From Spirosoma aerolatum (GTDB taxonomy: Bacteria > Bacteroidota > Bacteroidia > Cytophagales > Spirosomataceae): DNA of 64,000 bases. The position numbers were made by a program, and so were the translations under genes. Every line of letters begins with the position of its first letter. The stretch's first letter is position 1. The notes under the pieces were generated by a model. That model had not been told where the DNA came from. It did no database searches and saw only the letters and a program-made list of their open reading frames with translations. The stretch spans positions 62,001-126,000 of the forward strand of contig NZ_CP020104.1 in NCBI RefSeq assembly GCF_002056795.1, given 5' to 3'. Below are positions 44,218 through 53,938 of the stretch, piece by piece.

Positions 44218-45810
44218 TTATTCCGCTTTTACATTGTCCAGATTAAAATGTAGTCCGGTATTTTCGCGACGAGCCATCGCCATTTTGATTACGAGATAAG
44301 CCACCTCAATCATATTTCGAAGCTCGCAGATCGGAACCGACACTTTCGATTGACGGTATAGTTCTTCGTGTTCGAGATAGATTAGCTCCAGGCGATCCAT
44401 AGCCCGTTTTAAACGGCGGTTTGAGCGAACAATACCTACATAGTTCGACATGATGGATTCCAGCTCTTTTTTCATCTCAGTGACCAGAACCAGTTCTTCA
44501 GGATGGGTTGTACCTGCATCGTTCCATTCAGGAATCGTATTTGGTGTAACAGCCTGACTAAGCATTTCGACCGTTTTTTCGTAGGCACGGTGCCCAAAGA
44601 CAACTGCCTCCAGCAATGAATTGGATGCCAGACGGTTAGCGCCATGCAAACCTGTGCAGGAACATTCACCGACTGCGTACAGAAACTGGATGTTGGTTTG
44701 GCCCCATTCGTTCACACGAATACCGCCACACAGGTAATGCTGGGCCGGAACAACGGGGATATAATCTTTTCGTAAATCGAGACCCAGGCGATCACGGCAA
44801 TAGGCGGTGATGGTTGGGAAATGCTCAATAAACTTCTCATAGTCGCAATGGGTCACATCCAGATAAACGTGCGAATCCCCTGCTTTTTTCATTTCGGAGT
44901 CAATGGCCCGGGCCACAATATCGCGCGGTGCCAGCGACAGGCGAGGGTCGTAGTTTTCCATGAACGTTTCACCCTTTTTGTTACGGAGAACTCCGCCAAA
45001 ACCCCGTACGGCTTCTGAAATCAGGAAGTTCGGTTTTTTGCCTGGTTCATACAGAGCCGTCGGATGGAACTGGATGAACTCCATGTCTTTACAAATGCCT
45101 TTCGCCCGGTAAGCCATCGCAATGCCGTCGCCGGTGGCGATGCTGGGGTTGGTGGTACTTTGGTAAATGTTGCCAATGCCACCCGTTGCCAGCAAGGTAG
45201 TTTTAGCCAGAAACCGCTCGACTTTACCCGTTTGGGTGTTCAGTACATAAGCGCCAAAGCATTTGTTGTCGGTATCGTAGCGGTGAACCGTTTCGCCCAG
45301 TTGATGTCGTGTAATGAGCTCAACGGCATAGAAATGCGTGAAGATTTCAATTGATTTCAGCGAGGCCGCTTTTTCGAGCAGAGCCCGTTCAATTTCGGCA
45401 CCGGTAATGTCTTTGAAATGAAGAATCCGAAAATCAGAATGACCGCCTTCTTTGGCAAGATCGTAATCGGTACCGCCGTGCTCTTTGTCGAAGCGGGTGC
45501 CGTAGTCGATCAGCTCCTGAATACGGCCGGGTGCTTCGCGTACCACAATCTCAACAATGTGGCGGTTGCTCAGAAAATCGCCCGCTATCATTGTGTCTTC
45601 GATGTGTTTCTCGAACGAGTCATCTTCCGACCAAACGGCCGCAATGCCGCCCTGAGCATACTTCGTATTTGTTTCTTCAGCCTGTACTTTGGTGATAACA
45701 CCGATGCGAACGGGCTGTTCTACCTTTTCAAAATGCATTGCCAGCTTGGTGGCATAACTAAGGCCCGCAATACCGGAGCCGATAACCAGAAAATCAAATT
45801 GATGGGGCAT
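44218..45810 (-). CDS. nadB: L-aspartate oxidase
   Basis: 530 residues. FAD-binding GSGIAGLSYATKLA near residue 11, then the succinate-dehydrogenase-fold motifs: TKYAQGGIAAVWSEDDS, GGIGNIYQSTTNP, MEFIQFHPTAL and GLHGANRLASNSLLEAVVFG. It oxidises L-aspartate to iminosuccinate, the first step of de novo NAD synthesis. Its start is only 3 bp after the ptuB-like stop, so translation is likely coupled to the cassette; the NadA gene lies beyond that cassette. Confidence 0.97.
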   Translation of the reverse strand: MPHQFDFLVIGSGIAGLSYATKLAMHFEKVEQPVRIGVITKVQAEETNTKYAQGGIAAVWSEDDSFEKHIEDTMIAGDFLSNRHIVEIVVREAPGRIQELIDYGTRFDKEHGGTDYDLAKEGGHSDFRILHFKDITGAEIERALLEKAASLKSIEIFTHFYAVELITRHQLGETVHRYDTDNKCFGAYVLNTQTGKVERFLAKTTLLATGGIGNIYQSTTNPSIATGDGIAMAYRAKGICKDMEFIQFHPTALYEPGKKPNFLISEAVRGFGGVLRNKKGETFMENYDPRLSLAPRDIVARAIDSEMKKAGDSHVYLDVTHCDYEKFIEHFPTITAYCRDRLGLDLRKDYIPVVPAQHYLCGGIRVNEWGQTNIQFLYAVGECSCTGLHGANRLASNSLLEAVVFGHRAYEKTVEMLSQAVTPNTIPEWNDAGTTHPEELVLVTEMKKELESIMSNYVGIVRSNRRLKRAMDRLELIYLEHEELYRQSKVSVPICELRNMIEVAYLVIKMAMARRENTGLHFNLDNVKAE

Positions 45811-45813
45811 TGA

Positions 45814-46566
45814 TTAAAGTTTGGTGTCTAGTCGTAAACGAACAAGTTCTGCTTCTAAAGCGGGTAAGTCTTCAGACCACAAGTTGTTAGTCGCTAAAAA
45901 GTCTTTAATATATTGATAATGTGGATCGTCAAGTACTGTGGTTGCCACTGTAGCGCTGTAAGGTTCTTTGGGCATGCCCTGCTTCATTAAATTTTCGAGA
46001 GAAGCGGTAATTCGTAAACCTTCGCTTGGGGTAAGGCCATCAGCAGCCAGCCGATGTACTTGTTCATATTGTCGGTACAATTCTGTTCGCACAGCCATTC
46101 CAATTTCCCGGCGAGGGGTGACTAGGTGTTCGTCGTCGTTTAATTTTAGGACAATGACGGCGTTTTTACCTTTTTGAGTCCGACCAAATAGCGTATAGTC
46201 AAGCATATAAAAATGCTCTTTAGGCTCGTCATCGATTGGGTTTACAATCGGAATGCTACTTGGGTCTCGTTCACGTTTTGCATTGTTACAATGACGACTG
46301 GACGGTAGAAGGTTATTCCAGTCTAAAACCTGATCAGGATACAAAGCTTTAGGGAGGAAGTGCTCAACTTCCATAAGCTTCCCTTCTTCCTGTAATCGAA
46401 TTTCTGAATAAGCGCACTTATTACCTGACATGTCAAGCAAAGCTTTCTTTAAAAAGTCGACATTCCAGACTCTTATTTCTTTGTTCGCAATAAATCTAGC
46501 AGTCTGATCTATAATCCAGTCTGCTGTCATTTCTATCGGCGGGTCTGTACGCTTTAATCGAATCAT
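45814..46566 (-). CDS. ptuB: PtuB-like HNH endonuclease of a Septu-type system
   Basis: 250 residues. An HNH core from ~49 to 97: NKCAYSEIRL, MEVEHFLPK (the catalytic His 69) and WNNLLPSSRHCNNAK, matching the TIGR02646/PtuB layout. Two of the four expected zinc-ligand Cys positions hold Ser (CAYS for CxxC; SSRHC for CxxC), leaving one Cys in each half. The C-terminal ~120 residues are helical. With its ATPase partner it would be the nuclease of an antiphage system (known from Septu). It begins 2 bp after the ATPase gene and ends 3 bp before nadB. Confidence 0.75.
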   Translation of the reverse strand: MIRLKRTDPPIEMTADWIIDQTARFIANKEIRVWNVDFLKKALLDMSGNKCAYSEIRLQEEGKLMEVEHFLPKALYPDQVLDWNNLLPSSRHCNNAKRERDPSSIPIVNPIDDEPKEHFYMLDYTLFGRTQKGKNAVIVLKLNDDEHLVTPRREIGMAVRTELYRQYEQVHRLAADGLTPSEGLRITASLENLMKQGMPKEPYSATVATTVLDDPHYQYIKDFLATNNLWSEDLPALEAELVRLRLDTKL

Positions 46567-46568
46567 TT

Positions 46569-47909
46569 TCAGACTGGAATCAGCGATGACATTTGGATTT
46601 GCAAAACTTTTCGCTGATGGCTCGAAGGCGACAGTATTTTATCTAATTCATCATAAGCGGTCTTGACGATGTTGTAATCCTCTGCTAATAGTCCATCTTC
46701 AAACTGCCGCATCAACTCCAGATAACGATCCGACCGCGTTTTCTCACCCATATCCATCAATTCTCGCAGAATCTCTTCAACTGTCCAACCCTGAAAGGAA
46801 CCAAATTGCTGACGAATGTTGATGCTACCCGTTTCGTCGTCTTTTTCCAGCATTATCAGATTGACATTCTCGGCCGACTGGACAATTAATGGACTATGTG
46901 CCGTGACAATAAATTGGGTATTGGGGAATAAATCACTGAGATATTTGATAATCTTACGTTGCCACTCTGGATGAAGGTGAAGATCAATTTCATCAACGAG
47001 TACAATAGCAGGCCCATGAAGAGGGTTTTCAAGATCAGGATAACGGTCGAACATTCGCTTGGCAAGGTCTGTTACCCAAGCCATAGTTGCTTGATAACCG
47101 TACCCTAAATCTTTTAATTTCACCCAACTTTGACTGACATTTACTTCAACATAGGATTGTAAGTCTTCAGAGGAATTTATTCTTATATTTTTTATATCAG
47201 GCAATATTTGACTGTCGACTATTAAATGTTTAATCCTAGCAAATTGAGTTTTGGCTTTTTTACGATTTATTTCATTACCAATCTTTGTGGCGTAATCCGT
47301 CTGCAATATCCACTCCTCAACATTTAATAATTCTGCACTCTCAAATAAGTTAGCCGTCGGGTGAACGTGTGAAGCTTCAGATAAGCTTATATCTGATATT
47401 CTTCTTTGAATGCCATAGGCATATATGGTCAAATTGTTTTGATAATTTAATAAACTGTTCAAAATATAATCAGTGACTGCTATATTTTTCTTTAAATCAA
47501 AACTATTCAAATCTATTCTTTCTTTTATCCTTTTTATATAAAGGCTATAATCGAAAAAAGGAAAGAATAAGTTAGGACCTATCATAGGTCTATTCTGACT
47601 ATTAGATAGCCAATTATAAAATACTTGTGTATTGAAATTGAAATTCCCGTTCCTTCTTAACAGACTGCTGTATTTTTTTAAATTATATTTGCTTAGATAT
47701 TCTGCAAGTATTTCTGGGTATGATAATGCTGCAAAAATTTTGATAGCCGTAGTTTTCCCTGTGTTATTATTCCCCAGTAAGACTGTCCAAAGGGAAGGCT
47801 CACCTTGCCTGTTAGATAGCTTTATTAGACTGTCACCTTTGAAACATTTTATGTCTCGTAGCGATAATGATCTAAAATACACAGATGTTATATTTTGTTC
47901 ATTAGCCAT
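46569..47909 (-). CDS. ptuA: PtuA-like AAA/ABC-type ATPase of a Septu-type system
   Basis: 446 residues. Walker A GNNNTGKTT at 46-54, ABC-like signature region LGYGYQATMAWVTDL (~268-282), Walker B AIVLVDEIDLHLHP at 301-314 and a His switch TAHSP at 336-340. The N-terminal SLSLRDIKCFKGDSL and the Walker B-linked LHLHP resemble the OLD/RecF-like ATPases of COG3950-type defence proteins, as PtuA. Residues ~60-250 are AT-rich at DNA level (47100-47700), unlike flanking genes, a sign of transfer. It precedes the HNH gene by 2 bp and is separated from nadA by a strong terminator. Confidence 0.78.
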   Translation of the reverse strand: MANEQNITSVYFRSLSLRDIKCFKGDSLIKLSNRQGEPSLWTVLLGNNNTGKTTAIKIFAALSYPEILAEYLSKYNLKKYSSLLRRNGNFNFNTQVFYNWLSNSQNRPMIGPNLFFPFFDYSLYIKRIKERIDLNSFDLKKNIAVTDYILNSLLNYQNNLTIYAYGIQRRISDISLSEASHVHPTANLFESAELLNVEEWILQTDYATKIGNEINRKKAKTQFARIKHLIVDSQILPDIKNIRINSSEDLQSYVEVNVSQSWVKLKDLGYGYQATMAWVTDLAKRMFDRYPDLENPLHGPAIVLVDEIDLHLHPEWQRKIIKYLSDLFPNTQFIVTAHSPLIVQSAENVNLIMLEKDDETGSINIRQQFGSFQGWTVEEILRELMDMGEKTRSDRYLELMRQFEDGLLAEDYNIVKTAYDELDKILSPSSHQRKVLQIQMSSLIPV

Positions 47910-47932
47910 ATCTGTTTATTAAAGCTTAGAAT

Positions 47933-47975
47933 AGGAGATTGAAAACTAATTGTGGCAATTAGTTTTCAATCTCCT
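47933..47975. terminator. Terminator between nadA and the Septu-like cassette
   Basis: Perfect 20-bp arms 47933-47952 and 47956-47975 with a 3-base loop, 22 bp after the nadA stop and 23 bp before the ptuA-like ATG. A/T-rich flanks. It would separate nadA transcription from the cassette and from nadB. Confidence 0.85.
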
Positions 47976-47997
47976 TATTATGCTAGTTGACATTTGT

Positions 47998-48987
47998 TCA
48001 CTTGCTCAGTTCCAGCATCCGCGCTACGGATTCATAGGCTTTCAGGCGAACATCTTCCGGTACAATGATTTCCGGTTGTTCATAGAGCATGCAATTGTAC
48101 ACTTTTTCGAGCGTATTCATCTTCATGTATGGGCATTCGGAACAGGCGCAGGTATTGTTCTGGCTGGCAGGAGCTGGAATAATTTTCTTATGCGGTACGG
48201 CCTGTTTCATCTTGTGCAGAATACCCGCTTCCGTTCCGACAATGAAGGTCTGCTCTGGACTATCGACTACGTATTTCAACAGGGCCGTCGTAGAACCCAC
48301 ATAATCGGCTTCGCTCAAAATATGCTCCTGGCATTCGGGATGGGCGATAAATTTAGCGTCTGGATACTCAGTCCGTAGCCTATGAAGTTTTTCGAGTGAA
48401 ATATCAATATGAACGATGCAGGCACCATCCCAAAGTACCATATCGCGGCCCGTTTTTTTCGAGATGTAGCGGCCCAGATTGGCATCGGGAGCGAAAATAA
48501 TTTTTTGATCTTTCGGCAGGCTTTCCACAATTTTCAGCGCATTCGACGAGGTGACGATAATGTCGGATAGCGCCTTGATGTCGGCTGAGCAGTTGATGTA
48601 CGACAGAACGATGTGGTCGGGGTATTGCGCTTTGAAGGCGGCAAATTTATCAGCTGGGGCGGAATCGGCCAGGGAGCAACCGGCATTGAGATCGGGAATG
48701 ACGACTTTCTTTTGGGGAGAAAGAATCTTCGCCGTTTCGCCCATGAAATGGACTCCGCAGAACACAATCATGTCGGCAGGAGTGGCCGCTGCCTGCTGGC
48801 TTAGTCCCAGGCTATCACCAATGTAATCGGCTAAATCCTGAATGGCGCCATCAACGTAGTAGTGGGCGAGAATGACGGCATTCTTCTCTTTTTTTAGCCG
48901 ATTGATTTCGGCCACTAAATCTATATCTTCAGCAACGGGCTTATTGACGTACCCGACTCGTTGAACTTCTTCCAGGAGTGCTTCCAT
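47998..48987 (-). CDS. nadA: Quinolinate synthase
   Basis: 329 residues. Three-lobed fold with [74 protein letters not shown] and the C-terminal [16 protein letters not shown] that provides a Cys for the 4Fe-4S cluster. It condenses iminosuccinate (from NadB) with dihydroxyacetone phosphate to quinolinate. Upstream of nothing on its strand but first in the cluster nadA-ptuA-ptuB-nadB. Confidence 0.97.
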   Translation of the reverse strand: MEALLEEVQRVGYVNKPVAEDIDLVAEINRLKKEKNAVILAHYYVDGAIQDLADYIGDSLGLSQQAAATPADMIVFCGVHFMGETAKILSPQKKVVIPDLNAGCSLADSAPADKFAAFKAQYPDHIVLSYINCSADIKALSDIIVTSSNALKIVESLPKDQKIIFAPDANLGRYISKKTGRDMVLWDGACIVHIDISLEKLHRLRTEYPDAKFIAHPECQEHILSEADYVGSTTALLKYVVDSPEQTFIVGTEAGILHKMKQAVPHKKIIPAPASQNNTCACSECPYMKMNTLEKVYNCMLYEQPEIIVPEDVRLKAYESVARMLELSK

Positions 48988-49141
48988 TGGTAGTGTATGC
49001 TCGGTTTTTTAATCTAAACAACGGTTGGATTGAAAATGTCACTGCGTGAAACCATAACAATGCCGAATCCACTGCAACGGCGGACTGGCCGACGAATTTC
49101 AGGAAATCGTTTGGGCTTTCAAACAATCGTCCTGATTTGAT

Positions 49142-49149
49142 TAGTTTTG
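49142..49149 (+). promoter_or_regulatory. -7 element TAGTTTTG before the reductase gene
   Basis: Exact TAnnTTTG, 20 bp before ATG 49170. No clear -33. Confidence 0.45.
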
Positions 49150-49169
49150 ACGTATAGGATTAAGACTAT

Positions 49170-50225
49170 ATGACTGACGATTTGTTGCAACTTCGCATTG
49201 TTCGTATCATTTCCGAAACGGACGATACCCGAAGTTATATACTTGAATCTGTCGACGGCCGATCGGTTGACTATCAGCCTGGACAGTTTCTGACGTTGTT
49301 ACTTACGCACCGCGATAGAGGAACGAATACTCACGAAGTCCGTCGGTCGTATTCGCTGAGTTCGATTCCGGGCGAACCGTTGCAACTGACCATTAAGCGG
49401 GTAGAAAACGGTGAAATCTCACGCTATCTGCATGATACACTTCGGGTTGGCGATGCGCTGACGAGTCTGCATCCGGCCGGTCGATTTACGCTGGATGCGA
49501 ATCAGCGTGGCGATCTGGTGTTAATTGGTGCTGGCAGTGGTATCACACCGCTCTTTGCCTTGCTGAAACAAGCATTGTATAATGAGCCCGGCCGAAGGGT
49601 AACGTTGCTCTATAGCAACTCGACCGAGCGACGAATTATTTTCAACGAAGCCTTAGCAGGTTTACAGCAAACATTTCCTGAGCGATTTCGGATATTTCAC
49701 CTGCTGAGCAATCCGACAGACAATTGGGAAGGGCTCCGTGGTCGATTGAATAATGTCATGCTTGAGCGACTGCTTCCGACATTACTTGGCGGTTCCAATC
49801 CCGATACCCTCCGATTTTATATCTGTGGCCCCGGCGATTATATGCGTATGGTGCAGTTTACGCTCATCTTCAGCGGATTTCAGCTAAGCCAGATCCGACG
49901 CGAAAATTTCTTGGTTGAGCCGGTTGTTATTGCCCCACCGCCCATTGTGGCAGAAGACCGAACGGTATTGCTTCGTTTTCATGGAAGAGAGATAGAAATT
50001 CAGGTGCCTGCCTACAAGTCGATCTTACAGGCGGCCTTAGACGAAGGGGTTATGTTGCCCTATAGCTGTCGGGGCGGGCGCTGTTCGACCTGTGCAGCTC
50101 ATTGCCTGTCGGGACGGGTCCACATGACGATCAATGACGTACTCACTGACCACGACCTGGCCGATGGCTGGGTACTGACCTGTACGGGGTATCCTGAGAG
50201 TGATGGAGTTGTGATTGAGGTATAA
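49170..50225 (+). CDS. Ferredoxin-NADP reductase-type oxidoreductase with C-terminal 2Fe-2S ferredoxin (PaaE-like)
   Basis: 351 residues. FAD domain with RRSYSLSSIPGEPLQL (flavin motif), NAD domain with LIGAGSGITPLFALLK and FYICGPGDYMRMV, and a plant-type ferredoxin from ~270 with Cys ligands CRGGRCSTCAAHC and LTCTGYP. This order matches PaaE/phenol-hydroxylase-type reductases, which pass electrons from NAD(P)H to an oxygenase or desaturase. No oxygenase gene is adjacent. It ends in a terminator shared with the convergent udk. Confidence 0.9.
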   Translation: MTDDLLQLRIVRIISETDDTRSYILESVDGRSVDYQPGQFLTLLLTHRDRGTNTHEVRRSYSLSSIPGEPLQLTIKRVENGEISRYLHDTLRVGDALTSLHPAGRFTLDANQRGDLVLIGAGSGITPLFALLKQALYNEPGRRVTLLYSNSTERRIIFNEALAGLQQTFPERFRIFHLLSNPTDNWEGLRGRLNNVMLERLLPTLLGGSNPDTLRFYICGPGDYMRMVQFTLIFSGFQLSQIRRENFLVEPVVIAPPPIVAEDRTVLLRFHGREIEIQVPAYKSILQAALDEGVMLPYSCRGGRCSTCAAHCLSGRVHMTINDVLTDHDLADGWVLTCTGYPESDGVVIEV

Positions 50226-50247
50226 GGTGGTGAGGCACCACCTTATA
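50221..50247. terminator. Bidirectional terminator containing both stop codons
   Basis: Perfect 12-bp arms 50221-50232 and 50236-50247 with a 3-base loop. The stops of the convergent reductase (50223-50225) and udk (50243-50245) both lie within the stem, so coding and termination share the same bases. Confidence 0.85.
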
Positions 50248-50860
50248 CCTTTGTTTTCAAATAGGCAATGACTACGTCAAGCCCTTTTTTGTAATGATGG
50301 TTATTGGGAATAACAATGTCGGCTTCGGCGCGGTAGGGTTTGATGAATTGCCGGTAGGTTGGCTTTACGTGATACTTCCAGCGGTACATTACATCATCGA
50401 GGTCGTAACCGCGTTCTTCGGCATCGCGTTTTACTCGCCGTTCAAGTTTAATGCTGTTTTTCGCGTCGATGAAGATTTTTAAATCCATCTGGTCGGCCAG
50501 TTCGCGGAAATGAAAGACAAAAATGCCTTCAACAATAATAATCGGTGCGGGTTTGAAGGTCAGTATCTTAGGAACAATAGATGGATTATTGAACGTGTAT
50601 TCCTTCTGCGTTATAATCTCTCCATTATGCAACTGGCCGATGTGCTGTGCGTAGAGGTGATGGTCAATCGTTTCGGGTAGGTCGAAGTTATGAATACCCT
50701 GGTCATCGACTGGTATCAAATCCCGGCTGAGGTAATAATTATCCTGTGAAATCAGACAAATTTCATCTTCGTCAAACGCATTTAGGATGTCTTTCAGAAA
50801 TGAGGTTTTGCCGGAAGCGCTGCCGCCCGTAATACCGACAATAAATGGTTTTGAGTTCAT
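50243..50860 (-). CDS. udk: Uridine kinase
   Basis: 205 residues. P-loop GITGGSASGKTSFLKDI (residues 9-25), DNYYLSRDLIP, NFDLPETIDHHL and RDAEERGYDLDDVMYRW. It phosphorylates uridine and cytidine in nucleoside salvage. Start at ATG 50860. Confidence 0.95.
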   Translation of the reverse strand: MNSKPFIVGITGGSASGKTSFLKDILNAFDEDEICLISQDNYYLSRDLIPVDDQGIHNFDLPETIDHHLYAQHIGQLHNGEIITQKEYTFNNPSIVPKILTFKPAPIIIVEGIFVFHFRELADQMDLKIFIDAKNSIKLERRVKRDAEERGYDLDDVMYRWKYHVKPTYRQFIKPYRAEADIVIPNNHHYKKGLDVVIAYLKTKV

Positions 50861-50935
50861 GATGAAGTTACGAATACAAACAAAGAAAACAGGAATGAGC
50901 GAAACGAAAAAGCCCAGAAGGCATCAACACAAAGA

Positions 50936-50971
50936 AAGCGACCCGTTTATGACAAACAGGACGCTTTCGAT
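50936..50971. repeat. Imperfect hairpin upstream of udk
   Basis: Arms about 50936-50950 and 50957-50971 pair with two mismatches in 15. It lies in the gap between atpC and udk, on the 3' side of atpC, and may end the atp transcript. Confidence 0.5.
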
Positions 50972-51012
50972 GAAGGTTAAGCGGGGTTTATTGCACGCTT
51001 ATAGAATGGGTT

Positions 51013-51258
51013 TTATGCTGTAATGGATTCGGCCAGTACAAGCACTTTATTCTGAAGTACTTCAACGACACCGCCATCGACAGTAAATGTTTCCTGCCCG
51101 GATGTGGTCTGTACCACGATTAGCCCCCGGTCCAGCGTACTCACCATCGCTGCATGGTTGTTGAGCACCTGAAACTGGCCTTCGCTGCCGGGAAACGTAA
51201 CGGCACTCGCTTCACCAGAAAAGACCTTACGGTCGGGAGTGATGATATCTAATGTCAT
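51013..51258 (-). CDS. atpC: ATP synthase F1 subunit epsilon
   Basis: 81 residues, a short form with only the beta-sandwich domain (LDIITPDRKVFSGEASAVTFPGSEGQFQVLNNHAAMV and VEVLQNKVLVLAESI); the C-terminal helical hairpin that inhibits ATPase in other bacteria is absent. Short epsilon subunits are found in Bacteroidota. Normally directly after atpD, but here an unrelated gene lies between. Confidence 0.93.
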   Translation of the reverse strand: MTLDIITPDRKVFSGEASAVTFPGSEGQFQVLNNHAAMVSTLDRGLIVVQTTSGQETFTVDGGVVEVLQNKVLVLAESITA

Positions 51259-51265
51259 ACAAAAA

Positions 51266-51337
51266 AGATGTATGATGTATGATGTATGAAATATGATAAG
51301 CTACAAACTTACATCATATCTCATACATCATACATCT
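51266..51337. repeat. Inverted repeat of TGTATGATG units between atpC and the inserted gene
   Basis: Perfect 17-bp arms 51266-51282 and 51321-51337, with extra near-matching units (ATGATGTATGA) on the inner side. It begins 8 bp upstream of the atpC start and ends 1 bp before the inserted gene's stop. Confidence 0.8.
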
Positions 51338-51338
51338 C

Positions 51339-51974
51339 TTATAAGACTCCTTTTACGAAATTCAATACACTGCTTACCTGGGTCTTGGCGGCAGGTTCAG
51401 CGGCTTTGGCTACCAGACCGCCCTGATCGAGCTTGCCAACCGTTGCCAGCGCTGTGGATACCAGTGACTGACCTGACGATTGAGTACTACCGCCCAATGC
51501 CGACAGAGCACCACCAATACCGGACAACCCACTGGTTAGCTGACTGCCTTTGCCAAGCAACGAGCCGGCTGCCAAAATCCCTTCGAGTTGACTGCCGCCC
51601 GACGCAAGTTTAGCTAAACTGACGGCTTTACTCAGCACACCGTTACCCAAAGCGCCTGTCGGTATCAATGGAAGTAAGGCTTTTAATTTGCTTGCCTGAG
51701 CTAATAGCTTATCCTTAAAGGATGTCGGCTGCGTTTGTGCCTGAGATTCCAGCCCGGTAATGCCAGCCTGTAATTCCTGAGTCGTAGCTGACTTATCGCC
51801 TTTGGTAAGTGAGGCTACTGCATTGTCTAGATGGGCCAACACAGTATTGTCCTGTACCAGAATAACAGAGGTTGTTTTAGCAATGGGTGTTCCATCGTTA
51901 GCCGATGCTACCTGGACTGTTAAGAGGGTTAATGGCAGTAGAACGATACCTGCGCTCAATCGAATCGTTTTCAT
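51339..51974 (-). CDS. Hypothetical secreted Ala/Gly/Ser-rich protein inserted between atpD and atpC
   Basis: 211 residues from ATG 51974 (MKTIRLSAGIVLLPL); ATG 51980 is an alternative. Signal peptide ~1-25 ending VASAN, then helical, Ser/Thr/Gln/Leu-rich sequence with a Gly/Ser-rich middle (SQLTSGLSGIGGALSALGG). No Cys, no recognised domain. It interrupts the normal atpD-atpC order and is framed by two inverted repeats (51266-51337 and 52028-52073). Function unknown. Confidence 0.65.
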   Translation of the reverse strand: MKTIRLSAGIVLLPLTLLTVQVASANDGTPIAKTTSVILVQDNTVLAHLDNAVASLTKGDKSATTQELQAGITGLESQAQTQPTSFKDKLLAQASKLKALLPLIPTGALGNGVLSKAVSLAKLASGGSQLEGILAAGSLLGKGSQLTSGLSGIGGALSALGGSTQSSGQSLVSTALATVGKLDQGGLVAKAAEPAAKTQVSSVLNFVKGVL

Positions 51975-52027
51975 AATCAAGAATGTAGTTTGATTGCAAC
52001 TATTAGACTTGAGGAACAGGTTTTCGT

Positions 52028-52073
52028 TTCGAGCCTACGGTTAATTAACCATTAAATTAACTGTAGGCTCGAA
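52028..52073. terminator. Hairpin between atpD and the inserted gene
   Basis: Arms 52028-52046 and 52055-52073, one mismatch in 19, loop 8. It lies 15 bp after the atpD stop on the minus strand. Confidence 0.7.
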
Positions 52074-52088
52074 CCATTAAATTTATGG

Positions 52089-53694
<1,606 letters not shown>

Positions 53695-53836
53695 GAATCA
53701 GGCCGCTCATTTTCGGAATGATTTGTTAGGGAAGGTTATTGGCAATAAGCTTTTTACGAAAAATCATAAACAAAAATTAACGTAAGCAGATTTGTACAAA
53801 AACAAGCCAACAGGAGTTGGGAGTTAGGAGCGGGGA

Positions 53837-53919
53837 GCGAGGAGTGAGAATCTATACGGCCGTATTACCTACGTGACTGGGCCATTCTTACAACTTGCTC
53901 CTTGCTCATCACTCCTCGC
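53837..53919. repeat. Imperfect inverted repeat of GGAGC/GGAGT-type units between atpD and malQ
   Basis: Perfect core arms 53837-53847 and 53909-53919 (11 bp); the surroundings (53814-53850 and 53890-53930) are purine-rich and pyrimidine-rich tandem variants. The 323-bp gap 53616-53938 otherwise holds only the atpD promoter. Confidence 0.6.
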
Positions 53920-53938
53920 TTCTATCAACTCAACGTAC

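Noticed and set aside
44218..48987. Prophage or genomic island spanning the Septu-like genes
   Set aside because: No integrase, tRNA, direct repeats or phage genes; only the two-gene cassette looks foreign.
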